Shown: positions 7,309 through 15,186, numbered from the stretch's first letter. The stretch: 20,417 nt of DNA from an uncultured bacterium (GCA_905215815.1 CAJMRN010000030.1:1-20417), one strand, 5' to 3'. The notes: a model not told the origin generated them from the sequence alone. Translations and numbers: made by a program.

Positions 7309-7759
7309 TTACGCAATCCCCCTTGTCTTGTTTACGCCGTTTGCAGTCAGTCCTCCACTGAGCGGAGGGCGCTAAAGACGAGAGCATCGAAGCGCTGAAG
7401 CAACCGAGATGCTCATATCACTAGATTTTACAACGTAGGCAAACGCTGACGCCGTCATGGTGGCGCGCAATCGTTGCACGCCACTCCCCAAAATCATCCG
7501 ATGTAAAAAGACCGACACTTGTGTATGTCTTTTGACATTGCCACAGTCTTACGGGCATCTTGCCTCATATGCCAAGAGCGGACTTCTGGATCGCTGCCTC
7601 TCCCGCCTAAAGGAGCTTGACAAGAACTGATCGAAGGGCAAATAAGACATCGAGCAAGTCACCGTCGCGCTCATCGCGCCTCACAAAAAGATGGGCAAGC
7701 ACGGCGCTATCTTGATCGATGGCGATACTGGTAGGGAATTGTAGCCAGATCGCCCGGAC
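7309..7759. other. Gene-free spacer with a decayed coding remnant
   Basis: No intact gene is seen. Close to the DUF262 start is a small hairpin (CCTCC 7352-7356 / GGAGG 7364-7368). The middle is AT-richer and may hold promoters. The right half holds a plus-strand coding-like fragment listed separately. Confidence 0.5.
7554..7743 (+). pseudogene. Decayed gene fragment, unknown family
   Basis: One plus-strand frame reads like real protein interrupted by two nearby stops. It gives SYAKSGLLDRCLSRLKELDK, then a TGA and a TAA within 18 nt, then DIEQVTVALIAPHKKMGKHG and AILIDGDTGREL before a final TAG. The protein-like amino-acid make-up on both sides of the stops supports a degraded gene rather than chance. 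I do not recognise the family, and no start or ribosome site is visible. Confidence 0.35.
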
Positions 7760-10123
7760 CTATTCGCCGCCCGATGCTAACAAGCTGCTGAGCGACTCGC
7801 GCTCAGCAGCGGCGCCAACGCGCTTCTGCATCTTCTCGATCTGTTCAAGTGTTGAGGACAAATACTTGAGACCCTTCTTCAGTTGCTTAAGCAACCTGTC
7901 ATCCCTGCGGTCCCCCTTTCCATTCTCCTTCTCGACATCTTCCTCAACACCAGCGATGCTACGCTGCACGGCTTCGGCCGCCTTCCGCACCAAAATGGCC
8001 CCTTCATGCGGACAGCGGTCAGTTGCTACATCAAGAAAAGCAAGGAGCCTCGAACATTCGACGAGCACGAATTGCGCGTAGTTCTCCCCCATCGATGCCG
8101 CCAAGGCAACGCCGCCGGAACCCAATAGACCAAGCGCGGCGCCGCCGCCCGTAATCAAAGCAGTGCCACCGGCCATGCCCATGCCGCCGGCAGCCAAGGC
8201 CCCACCGCCAGCTGCAGCAAGGCTCGCATTGACAAGCGCAGCCCCGTGAAGGCCGACAAACGAGCCTCCGAAGATACCGACAGCAATATCCGGAGCGAGT
8301 ACCGCGGCCGCCCCTCCTGCGCCTACGGCCGCCGCCACGACAATGACGCCGCCCACCAAAAGCTTTGGCAATGTACCTGAAAGCTCGCGGAAGCGTGTCC
8401 CGCAACGTTTCTCGAGAGAACGTATGGCATCCAAATCAACCGCGTCTTGTCTCCTGGGAAATTCGTGTTTAACCCAAGATCCACTCTCCTTCAAACCTTT
8501 ATATTCCTTCTTCTCTTCATCTCCCATCTGGGAATAGAGGCGAAACTCGACTAACTCCTGCGCAACCAGCAAGGCGCGTACCCTACCGCCTCGCTGCCGC
8601 GAAATAGCCTCAAGGGCTCCGTACGCGTCTTCCTCGCTCAAAAAGTAGCCGTCTGCATCAATGCCTAGGCCATCCGCGAGCGAATCCTGCCACGCGCGGG
8701 CCCAGCTCCTCTTTTGCCCTTTGCGCACTTCGTTCTTCTCGTTCCTGCAATCGTAGTTGATGGCGACAAGCTTCAGCGAGAAGGCAATCCTCGTCGTTTC
8801 TCTATCTAGGCTATAAAAGTGGAATCCATCGAAGATATCCTGGCGGCGCCTGGCGCGCTCAGCCCAGGCCTCGGAAATTTCCTCCGCCATATAGCCCCAG
8901 TCAGCATGGAGGGCAAACGCAAGGCGTCCAACTCCGACGTAGTTTATTCTCATGAAGAGCTTCTGAGCGAAAACGACCTTGTTCCCCTCGCATTCGATAC
9001 CCGCCCTAACTGCTGCCGTCGCTAGATTTGCCAGAACGAACGAAGTGCTCGCAACCGTGACCATGCGAGTGAGGGCCCTGCTGTTGTAGGGCATGAAATG
9101 CGAAGCCTTGAGCTTGCGCAAGCCGGAGGCATCACTCACTTCGCAACGTTCCAGCTCGGCCTTGAGCCTTGAAAGCATGTAGAGACAACGAACGATAACC
9201 TCGTTGGCCACGACTGCTGGCACCTGGCTTAAAGCCTGATCGAGAAGACCGACTTCCGTCCGAAGGTCGAAGCGAATGGGCTTGCCGTCCTCGGTTTTGA
9301 ACGCCGTTCCGTTAAACAGCTTTGAGATCCATTGCTGAATGCGAATATCCTCGCCCTTATAGGCAATCTGCATGTCTTGAAAAACAGGCAGGGAGGAGAG
9401 CTCCTTTAGCAGGGACAGCACGACGCCGGGAATGCCCGTCCCCTTACCGGGGTTTGAACTAGACCCCGCCATGTCGCTCACGAGATGCATCGCCCAGAAC
9501 AGAGTGCCAAACGCGATCTTCTCTGGAACGTTCCTGCCTACAAGAGGGCAGTCGGGATCGAAAGCGGCGGCAGGCAGGTCAAAGGCGACAAACCGGCCGG
9601 CCGTATCGGTACCATAGCCTTTGCACGTGAATTGCGAGAGGATCGAACACGCAAGGCCAACCAAGCTCGGGTGGTGCGAGAAATCCCGCAGATGATGTTG
9701 GAGCCCGCCGCCAAACTCAGCAGTTAGCTTGTCCGTGGCAAGAGGAAACTCTTTCTCTAGAAAGCGAATAGCGTCTTCTAGAGTTGCATCCGCCTTTGTC
9801 ATACCCGCAGACTTGGCAATCGTAAGAACGAATTTGCCAACCTTCTCGTCGCCCCACTCTTTGGCACCCTCTAGGTTGAAGTCTTTCTGCCAAAGGATAT
9901 TCAACGCGCCCGTGAGGAGCCCGCTAACGGCTGCAAGTTCATAGTCGAGCTTCGTAGCCTTTTCAGCCTGAGGGTCAAAATCAAAGAGGACCTCCTCCCC
10001 ATCGGGAGCGTCCTTAAAACCAACCAGCACGGCGCTACCGTTCAGCGGCACAGATGTAACTTTGGGCAGTTGAGGCATGGCGTAAACTATCTCGCCAGCA
10101 CTAAAAACAAGTTCGTCTGCCAT
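7760..10123 (-). CDS. Large hypothetical protein with a Gly/Ala-rich membrane-like segment
   Basis: This 787-residue protein has no family I can name. ATG 10123 is preferred: AGGAGGA (10131-10137) sits 7 nt upstream, whereas a TTG at 10141 lies before that site. The N-terminal half is globular, with a His-rich block GLQHHLRDFSHHPSLVGLA (about residues 140-158) that may bind metal. The middle is helical (ANEVIVRCLYMLSRLKAELE; EISEAWAERARRRQDI). Residues about 585-677 are strikingly Gly/Ala/Val-rich and hydrophobic, like a glycine-zipper or membrane-inserting segment. The last 90 residues are charged and coiled-coil-like (RRDDRLLKQLKKGLKYLSST). The neighbours are a GmrSD-type gene and an exonuclease, so a role in phage defence as a membrane-acting effector is possible; this is inference from context and composition. 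Confidence 0.7.
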   Translation of the reverse strand: MADELVFSAGEIVYAMPQLPKVTSVPLNGSAVLVGFKDAPDGEEVLFDFDPQAEKATKLDYELAAVSGLLTGALNILWQKDFNLEGAKEWGDEKVGKFVLTIAKSAGMTKADATLEDAIRFLEKEFPLATDKLTAEFGGGLQHHLRDFSHHPSLVGLACSILSQFTCKGYGTDTAGRFVAFDLPAAAFDPDCPLVGRNVPEKIAFGTLFWAMHLVSDMAGSSSNPGKGTGIPGVVLSLLKELSSLPVFQDMQIAYKGEDIRIQQWISKLFNGTAFKTEDGKPIRFDLRTEVGLLDQALSQVPAVVANEVIVRCLYMLSRLKAELERCEVSDASGLRKLKASHFMPYNSRALTRMVTVASTSFVLANLATAAVRAGIECEGNKVVFAQKLFMRINYVGVGRLAFALHADWGYMAEEISEAWAERARRRQDIFDGFHFYSLDRETTRIAFSLKLVAINYDCRNEKNEVRKGQKRSWARAWQDSLADGLGIDADGYFLSEEDAYGALEAISRQRGGRVRALLVAQELVEFRLYSQMGDEEKKEYKGLKESGSWVKHEFPRRQDAVDLDAIRSLEKRCGTRFRELSGTLPKLLVGGVIVVAAAVGAGGAAAVLAPDIAVGIFGGSFVGLHGAALVNASLAAAGGGALAAGGMGMAGGTALITGGGAALGLLGSGGVALAASMGENYAQFVLVECSRLLAFLDVATDRCPHEGAILVRKAAEAVQRSIAGVEEDVEKENGKGDRRDDRLLKQLKKGLKYLSSTLEQIEKMQKRVGAAAERESLSSLLASGGE

Positions 10124-10496
10124 ATCGGCTTCCTCCTGCAAACGCGTAAAATCAGATTGCTCTACGCCGCCAAATCCCTCTTCGTAGAAGTATTCGAAAA
10201 TCTAGGTGATGCAGTTGCTCAGAACCTCGTCGGGATAGTTCGCCACTGGCAGCCTATACACCTCATTGTGCACGATGACGCACACAGCGTCACGGGTCTC
10301 TGCCTATCTGTTCAGCGAATCATGTTAGCAAGCCGCTCTTCAATAATGGAAGCCATCTCGATGTCCACGCTCTTGACCTGCTTGGTCCCAGCGAGTGTCA
10401 GCGCGTCCTTGAGTAGGATCCCAAACGCAGTCTTCTGCTGCTGATCCTAGAATCCTTCGCGCAACCATTCCGTCCGCTTGTCGCCAAATGAGCCTC
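10124..10496 (-). pseudogene. Decayed coding sequence upstream of the 787-residue protein
   Basis: The minus strand upstream of the ATG at 10123 carries protein-like frames broken by stops and a frame change. At 10315-10446 it reads DQQQKTAFGILLKDALTLAG, then TKQVKSVDIEMASIIEERLA, ending in TGA (10312-10314) and preceded by TAG (10447-10449). At 10205-10303, in a different frame, it reads ETRDAVCVIVHNEVYRLPVA, then NYPDEVLSNCIT, ending in TAG (10202-10204). Then come 26 more open codons (IFEYFYEEGFGG...) in frame with the downstream gene. A CAG-to-TAG change would explain the last stop. The pattern suggests a gene that was once coupled or fused to the 787-residue protein and has since decayed. 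The family is not recognised. Confidence 0.5.
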
Positions 10497-11231
10497 CTAC
10501 CTCCCCTCTGCCTTCAGCTTCAGCAGCAGGTCTCCCAGCTCGGGGCACTTGTTGGAAAGGCGCGTCTGGGGTCGCTCGCCCATCCCCCACCGCTGGCGGA
10601 CTTCCTGGGCGCACGGGCTCACGTGGTAGTCCCCGTCCATCACCTGCTTGAGCAGCTTGGCGGTCACGCGCGCATCGGCCAGGGCGCTGTGGGCGTGGCC
10701 CGTTGACTCGTCGAACTCGATGCCAAACCACGTTGCCGCGTCACTCAAAGAGACGCACCCGTGGCTGCCCACGTCCATGATCGAAGTGTAAAACGCCTGT
10801 AGGTCGGCCCAGTCCGTAGGAAATGTGGAAAGGTCGATGTGCTTTGCCTGGCACTCGGTCAAAAGCTGTCGACGGTCCGTCCCGCTCCAACAGACCACCT
10901 GGGCGGAGTAGCGACCGATCCAATCGCTGAGCCTTTTGATCACCATGTAGAGCGGGTCGGCCATCGCGGTGTCCACGGCCGATATCCCCGTAAGCTCGCG
11001 GACGGGGAACGCAACGCCTTCGGTAAATTCCGTCTGCACAAACTGCGAGAACTCGCCCATAACGTTGCCGTGGTAATCGAGCTTGACGGCGCCGACCTCG
11101 ATAATCTCGTTGCGCAGCCCACGGCGCTGGCGCTGCTTTGGCACCGGTGCAAACTCAAAGTCCAGCACAATCTGGCGCGCAAAGTTCGTCGTATCGATAG
11201 CCGAGATACACGGCGTCTTTTCAGCTGACAC
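10497..11231 (-). CDS. DEDDh 3'-5' exonuclease (DnaQ-like)
   Basis: This 244-residue protein has the exonuclease fold of the DnaQ/ERI1-like group. Motif I is IVLDFEFAP (D24 and E26, about residues 21-29), followed by NEIIEVGAVKLD. Motif II lies in the middle around VCWSGTDRRQL. Motif III is HAHSALADARVTAKLL (about 198-213), with the His and Asp of the DEDDh type. Such enzymes remove nucleotides from 3' ends of DNA or RNA using two metal ions. The start is GTG 11231, preceded by GGAGAAAGG about 8 nt away. A long non-coding stretch lies upstream and decayed sequence downstream, so it is probably transcribed alone. The substrate cannot be told from sequence; the extra insertion after motif I resembles the RNA-trimming KapD/ERI1 subgroup. 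Confidence 0.88.
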   Translation of the reverse strand: MSAEKTPCISAIDTTNFARQIVLDFEFAPVPKQRQRRGLRNEIIEVGAVKLDYHGNVMGEFSQFVQTEFTEGVAFPVRELTGISAVDTAMADPLYMVIKRLSDWIGRYSAQVVCWSGTDRRQLLTECQAKHIDLSTFPTDWADLQAFYTSIMDVGSHGCVSLSDAATWFGIEFDESTGHAHSALADARVTAKLLKQVMDGDYHVSPCAQEVRQRWGMGERPQTRLSNKCPELGDLLLKLKAEGR

Positions 11232-11402
11232 GATTATGGCCTTTCTCCGTCGCCTGCCGCCTGCTACATAGCTACATAGGCGGCTCTATTGCCGTAAGGA
11301 TAGGCGCCCGCGCGGACATGAAAGCGGGGCGCAATACCATGCGCCAGGCACACGCCATGCAGACGGCCCCAAGAGAGTCGCCCGCTCTATTCAAATGGAT
11401 GA

Positions 11403-11446
11403 AAAAATTTAGGCCCGGTGACCTGAATCAGCGGTCATCCCGGGCC
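11403..11446 (-). terminator. Rho-independent terminator, minus strand
   Basis: GGCCCGG (11412-11418) pairs with CCGGGCC (11440-11446), and TGACC (11419-11423) with GGTCA (11433-11437), with a 2-nt bulge and a 9-nt loop. Read on the minus strand the stem is followed by TAAATTTTTTC, a good U-tract. No minus-strand gene of normal size ends here, so it probably ends a short RNA coming from 11450-11600. Confidence 0.7.
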
Positions 11447-11466
11447 CATCAGAGCTCGTAGAGCTC

Positions 11467-11565
11467 TTGGTTGCTTTGATCTCGCTCTTCACGGCGCTTA
11501 TCGAACTTTCCGAGGCACTCAAGCAGCATTCGAAGCATAACAAGTCGCTGCCATTAAGGCACTGA
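11467..11565 (+). CDS. Possible small hydrophobic peptide (toxin-like), uncertain
   Basis: A plus-strand frame encodes a short amphipathic or membrane-type peptide. From TTG 11467 it reads MVALISLFTALIELSEALKQ and ends HSKHNKSLPLRH (32 residues). The frame is open further upstream (ELVELL, from 11452) but has no ATG there. A hydrophobic helix followed by a basic tail is the shape of type I toxin or holin-like peptides. The opposite strand ends in a strong terminator just beyond it, which could belong to an antisense RNA. There is no clear ribosome site, so it may be decayed or not a gene. Confidence 0.3.
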   Translation: MVALISLFTALIELSEALKQHSKHNKSLPLRH

Positions 11566-11695
11566 CCTCTTGACCAAGCAACGGCGCTGCCCAGCTCTCC
11601 AGAACTTGGGCTGCCGCCAACTTTATTCTATCCGCGAGCATCTGGTTTACCAAATGGATTTTCGGTAAAGGAAGCACGGCACGTCCGCAAAACCA

Positions 11696-11790
11696 CTACG
11701 CCCCAAGTGCCGCCATGGGGATCACCGCCACGCCGTCGTCGCGTGTGTAGGCAATGCTCCCCTTTCCAACCACGACCGCCAAAAACGCCG
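11696..11790 (-). pseudogene. C-terminal remnant of an unknown protein
   Basis: A minus-strand frame reads AAPAFLAVVVGKGSIAYTRD, then DGVAVIPMAALGA, and stops with TAG at 11696-11698. Its composition is like the final strands of a globular protein. It fades out upstream, where the first degenerate palindromic repeat begins, suggesting that the repeat array replaced or interrupted the rest of the gene. The family is not identified. Confidence 0.35.
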
Positions 11791-11796
11791 GCGCGG

Positions 11797-12160
11797 CATT
11801 CTAAGACGCGCTTTCCACTTGAAGCCATGTCGATTCTGGGACACAGTTTCCGCTTGAAGCCCATCCGGAAAGCGCGTCCCATTCCGAGGCTTGAATCCGA
11901 GACGTAGTTTCCACTTGAGCTCCTGACGGGAAAGCACGTCCCACTCTGAAGCTCGATTCCGGGATACAGCTTCCGCCAGAGACCTCAACCGGAAACGGCA
12001 TCCCACTCTGGAGCCAGAATCCGGGACGCAGCTTCCGCTTGAAGGCCGATCCGGAAAATGCGTCCCAGTCTGAGCGCTCATTCCGGAATGCATTTTCCGC
12101 GAGGGGCCGATCCGGAAAGGCCATCCCACTCTGGAGCTATAATCCGGGACACGCTTTCCG
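11797..12160. repeat. Palindromic repeat array 1 (five full units plus degenerate start)
   Basis: The GGAAA start of each unit lies at 11867, 11929, 11991, 12053 and 12114, a period of 61-62 nt. Degenerate half-units lie at 11797-11855. Each unit is GGAAA-variable-TCCCA, a loop of about 16 nt close to YTCTGAGCGCCAATTC, then GGGA-variable-TTTCC, then a linker like GCTTGAGGCCGATCC. The outer GGAAA/TTTCC and inner TCCC/GGGA blocks pair and hardly vary; the four or five bases between them differ from unit to unit. The array lies directly 3' of the ATPase gene, about 95 nt past its stop codon. Confidence 0.85.
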
Positions 12161-12254
12161 CCGACATTCCGCCGGCAGCCAACACGACAAAAGAAGGGCC
12201 CCATTCCAGCAATTCGAGGACAGGCTCTTGTTCTCGAGCAGAGCTACCCCGCAC

Positions 12255-13634
12255 TCACATCTCGGCAAACGAGATCAGCTTGACGTCTCCCCTACTCTCC
12301 GCGGTATCTCGACAGCCCTGCGTAAATCCGCTTTTTGAGAAAAGTGCATAGCTTTTTCGTTGCCGCCTAAAGAGCTCGCTTCGGTATACGAGCTTTTGCA
12401 GCACGTCTTCGCCCGCCGGTTCATTGCGCCATTTGCACTCCGCAAACAGCGCAGTGCCCTCGCCATCGTCAACAATCAAGTCGATTTCTTCCTGCGTATG
12501 CGTGCGATTATCCGTCCCCCACCAGCGCCCAACGCTTGCCGGAACCACATCGAGCTGGCCCGCCCGCGCGAGTTCGTACACGTATTGTCTGCATATAAGC
12601 TCAAAGACCGTACCCATGTAATCCGATACGTGTGGCTCAATGCGCTTATACGCCATCTCGGCCATATCGTTTTGAATCAGCCCAATGTTCTGCGGAACAA
12701 ACTTGTACCAGAACCTAAACATCTGATCGCTCAGCAGATACACGGCTCGCTTATTGCTCGTCTCGTTTAGGGGCAGCTCGCGCTCGACAATCCCAAGCGA
12801 CGCCAGCTTATCCACATAGCTCTTTACGTTGCTCGCAGGGATTCCCGTAGAGCTCGCAATCTCCGAGATCTTCGAGCGCCCCTGAGCAATTGCTTGCACG
12901 ATCGCATCATATTGCTCGGGATTGCGGCACTCCTGCAATAGCAGGTTACTCGGCTCCTCAAAGAGATAGCCCGTAGGAGTAAGAAAAAGACGTTTGATGT
13001 TGTCCTTGAGCGGTGCGGCAGGATCGACTTTCTCGATATATGCAGGAATGCCACCCGTCATGCCATAGCAAACTGCAGCGTCTTCGCGACCCATGCTCTG
13101 CCACAGGCCGAGGGTCGTCATAAAATCGAGCGGCATGATCTTAAACTGGGCCGTACGCCTACCGTATAGCGGACTCTCGTAGCCCAACACCTGCTCTTCC
13201 ATAAACGAAAGCGACGACCCGCACAGGATAAGCATAAGCTTGGTCTCTTTGTACAAGTGATCGATCTTGTCTTGCAGCAACGAGCTGATCTCGGGATTCG
13301 ATTGGGCGAGATAAGGATACTCGTCGATCACGACAATCAAACGTTCCGTGCGAGCCATGGTGGCCAATGCATCGAACGCTTCGTCAAAACTACGAAACGA
13401 CACGCCTGCAGCACCAACCGAGTCTGCAAGTATCGCCTGGCTAAAGCCGTGCAGGTTTGCCTCTGCATTGGTACGACGAGCTTGAAAGTAAATAGCCTTC
13501 TTGCCTTGGATAAACTCTGTGATAAGACGCGTTTTGCCCACGCGACGGCGGCCGTAAATCACAGGCATCTCAAAGGAGCCCGTGCCATACAGTCGATTGA
13601 GCTCGGACATTTCCACTGTTCTTCCGATAAACAT
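12255..13634 (-). CDS. ATPase_2/DUF234 family ATP-binding protein
   Basis: This 459-residue protein has the archaeal-type AAA+ ATPase layout. The start is MFIGRTVEMSELNRLY. The Walker A motif lies in VIYGRRRVGKTRLITEF (about residues 25-41), Walker B in RLIVVIDEYPYLAQ and a sensor-like ILCGSSLSFMEEQVLG. A winged-helix part follows (SKISEIASSTGIPASNVKSYVDKL). The C-terminal DUF234 domain has the restriction-nuclease-like pattern EEIDLIVDDGEGTALFAECKW, where D, E and K fit a PD-(D/E)XK site. The family's function is poorly known; members are often linked to mobile or defence regions. ATG 13634 follows AAGGAAGG by about 8 nt. A 25-bp palindrome overlaps its promoter, and palindromic arrays lie on both sides. 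Confidence 0.9.
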   Translation of the reverse strand: MFIGRTVEMSELNRLYGTGSFEMPVIYGRRRVGKTRLITEFIQGKKAIYFQARRTNAEANLHGFSQAILADSVGAAGVSFRSFDEAFDALATMARTERLIVVIDEYPYLAQSNPEISSLLQDKIDHLYKETKLMLILCGSSLSFMEEQVLGYESPLYGRRTAQFKIMPLDFMTTLGLWQSMGREDAAVCYGMTGGIPAYIEKVDPAAPLKDNIKRLFLTPTGYLFEEPSNLLLQECRNPEQYDAIVQAIAQGRSKISEIASSTGIPASNVKSYVDKLASLGIVERELPLNETSNKRAVYLLSDQMFRFWYKFVPQNIGLIQNDMAEMAYKRIEPHVSDYMGTVFELICRQYVYELARAGQLDVVPASVGRWWGTDNRTHTQEEIDLIVDDGEGTALFAECKWRNEPAGEDVLQKLVYRSELFRRQRKSYALFSKSGFTQGCRDTAESRGDVKLISFAEM

Positions 13635-13649
13635 AGGGCCATCCTTCCT

Positions 13650-13705
13650 TTACGTTATAGCTAGCTATATTATACCTTCCTATAATATAGCTAGCTATAA
13701 CGTAA
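13650..13705 (-). promoter_or_regulatory. 25-bp perfect palindrome over the ATPase promoter
   Basis: Arm 13650-13674 is the exact reverse complement of 13681-13705, with only CCTTCC between. Each arm itself contains the palindrome TATAGCTAGCTATA. A TATAAT box lies on the minus strand at 13669-13674 and, by symmetry, one on the plus strand at 13681-13686. The element ends 15 nt before the ATPase start codon. It is AT-rich, unlike its surroundings. It could be an autoregulatory operator, a bidirectional promoter, or the trace of a small mobile element. Confidence 0.8.
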
Positions 13706-14164
13706 TTCGACAAGCGGTGCACACGAAAGGGGCGGTACACCACCGCACGTGGACCGTTCCGGAAACGGTATCCCACTCTGGGGCCGAAATCTGGGACACA
13801 GTTTCCGCTTGAGGGCTGTTCCGGAAAGCGCGTCCCATTCCGAGCGGCAATTCCGGGTCACGGTTTCCTCAGGTACAAGATGACGATCCTCCGCCCTTAT
13901 CACATGCCTTCAAATATGCGATCCAGAAACACAAAACAGCAGATAGAATGCTCTTTTTCAAAAAGTACACGTCTCGAAACTTACCAAGACTTCATATCTA
14001 GCTACCGTTCACGGGTGCCGATTACCACCCACCGATTCAAACAAGAAATATGTCGCCAAAAGCAGGTCATCTACCTGCATGGTTAGATTTTGGTCAGCTT
14101 TTGGTCAGCTGAGCGGCAAGTTCCAGCTGATACGTTTTTGCTACCCAAAAGGAGGCGGTAGCTC
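13706..14164. other. Gene-free spacer with two palindromic units and short repeats
   Basis: After array 2 (13761-13868) the DNA becomes AT-rich and shows no convincing gene; a 68-codon open frame at 13880-14086 has no ribosome site and no protein-like pattern. GCAGGT/ACCTGC (14062-14067/14073-14078) forms a small hairpin. TTTTGGTCAGC occurs twice directly adjacent (14088-14098, 14099-14109), about 55 nt before the next start codon, and could be a regulator site for the AbiEi-like gene. Confidence 0.5.
13761..13868. repeat. Palindromic repeat array 2 (two units)
   Basis: GGAAA starts lie at 13761 and 13823, 62 nt apart, with matching TTTCC ends. The linker GCTTGAGGGCTGTTCC is almost identical to the one before the unit at 15546 in array 3, showing that the arrays share an origin. 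This array lies between the divergent ATPase and AbiEi-like genes, in the same orientation as the other two. Confidence 0.85.
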
Positions 14165-15163
14165 ATGACCCATTGCAATGACCAACTCATCGACCAGCTG
14201 TTGAACCAAGCCGAACAAGAGGGGCGCTGCCTGATTCCCCCGAGCACGGCGATCCGAAAAGCGCTCCTTCGGCGCACCGGCGGCACGGTTGTCTCGCCCA
14301 TTCCGGGGTTGTTTGCGCGAAAAACGCGCTGGGATGAACTCAACCGAGCGCAACGCCATTGCGAGATTATCCGCGCCCTTGCGATCATCCATCCCGATTG
14401 GACGTTCTGCTCGTTTTCGGCAGCTTGCCTGCTGGGGCTCGAGGTCTCGTGGCGACACCTGAATGTCGTGCATGTTTGCAGCTCGACAAAGCCGTCGGCT
14501 CGTCCGGGCGCACATATTCAGCGACACCAGATTGAGCCGGCCGGAGCAATACGCAGAGCCGGCATATCGGTAACGCCGCCCATCCAAACGGCCACAAATT
14601 GCCTGCTGCAAACTGGTTTTGTCGACGGCATGCCCATTGCCGATTCGGCGATCTCAAAGCTCGGCCTTGCGCGGGAACAGCTGATGGAGGCCGTTGAGCA
14701 ACGAGCGACTGCCCGCAATGGTCGCGCGATTCGTACGGCTCTCACAACGCTTCGATATGCCGACGCCCGCGCCGAGAGCGGTGGAGAATCAGTCGCCCGC
14801 GCCGTCATGATCGAGACGGGCTTTGCGCCCGACTGGCTTCAATACGAGTTGACGGACCCCTTCGATTCGGCCAAGCCCATACGAACGGACTTTGCCTGGG
14901 AGCGCCAGGCGCGGGAACTCACGCTGGGCGAGCTCGACGGGCTCATCAAATATACCGACCAGACTATGCTGGCCGGACGCACCACCGCCGAGGCGCTCGT
15001 TGCCGAACGACAGCGCGAGGCGCATCTATCGCTCTACGGTCATCCTCTGTTGCGCTTTACCATGAACGAGGTCCGCTCGGCAGGAGTGCTCGCCAAAAAG
15101 CTGCAGACGGCAGGCATCCGGCAGACCGCGCTGCCGGCGTGGCTCAACGAAGTGGAGCTGTAG
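14165..15163 (+). CDS. AbiEi-like protein with nuclease-like C-terminal domain
   Basis: This 332-residue protein fits the actinobacterial proteins annotated as type IV antitoxin AbiEi-like with a DUF559/Vsr-type tail. The N-terminal part resembles a winged helix (IRKALLRRTGGTVVSPIPGLFA, residues 30-51), then the AbiEi core (WTFCSFSAACLLGLE; residues 79-93). The C-terminal part has GGESVARAVMIETGF (E208), RTDFAWE (D242) and GELDGLIKY (E256, D258, K262), the order of acidic and lysine residues in PD-(D/E)XK-like folds. AAAAGGAGG (14147-14155) precedes ATG 14165 by 9 nt. No AbiEii toxin follows; a repeat array comes directly after the gene. It may be a stand-alone regulator or nuclease rather than part of a toxin pair. 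Confidence 0.65.
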   Translation: MTHCNDQLIDQLLNQAEQEGRCLIPPSTAIRKALLRRTGGTVVSPIPGLFARKTRWDELNRAQRHCEIIRALAIIHPDWTFCSFSAACLLGLEVSWRHLNVVHVCSSTKPSARPGAHIQRHQIEPAGAIRRAGISVTPPIQTATNCLLQTGFVDGMPIADSAISKLGLAREQLMEAVEQRATARNGRAIRTALTTLRYADARAESGGESVARAVMIETGFAPDWLQYELTDPFDSAKPIRTDFAWERQARELTLGELDGLIKYTDQTMLAGRTTAEALVAERQREAHLSLYGHPLLRFTMNEVRSAGVLAKKLQTAGIRQTALPAWLNEVEL

Positions 15164-15186
15164 GAGCTGCTAGGCCGCGCATCGCC

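Larger units (their letters stand above)
11232..11796. other. Gene-poor spacer with small elements
   Basis: The stretch contains the promoter region of the exonuclease gene, with CTACATAG occurring twice in tandem near 11263-11278. It also holds a strong hairpin terminator on the minus strand, a small hydrophobic reading frame and a decayed gene end, each listed separately. No larger gene is supported. Confidence 0.5.

Noticed and set aside
11722..12204. Long open minus-strand frames with repetitive peptides across repeat array 1 (a similar frame lies at 15324-15818 across array 3)
   Set aside because: The repeat period is 61-62 nt, not a multiple of three, so each unit shifts frame. Base conservation follows the palindrome rather than codons, and no ribosome sites are seen.
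13880..14086. 68-codon plus-strand frame before the AbiEi-like gene
   Set aside because: There is no ribosome site, the composition is unlike a protein family, and it overlaps small hairpins and direct repeats.
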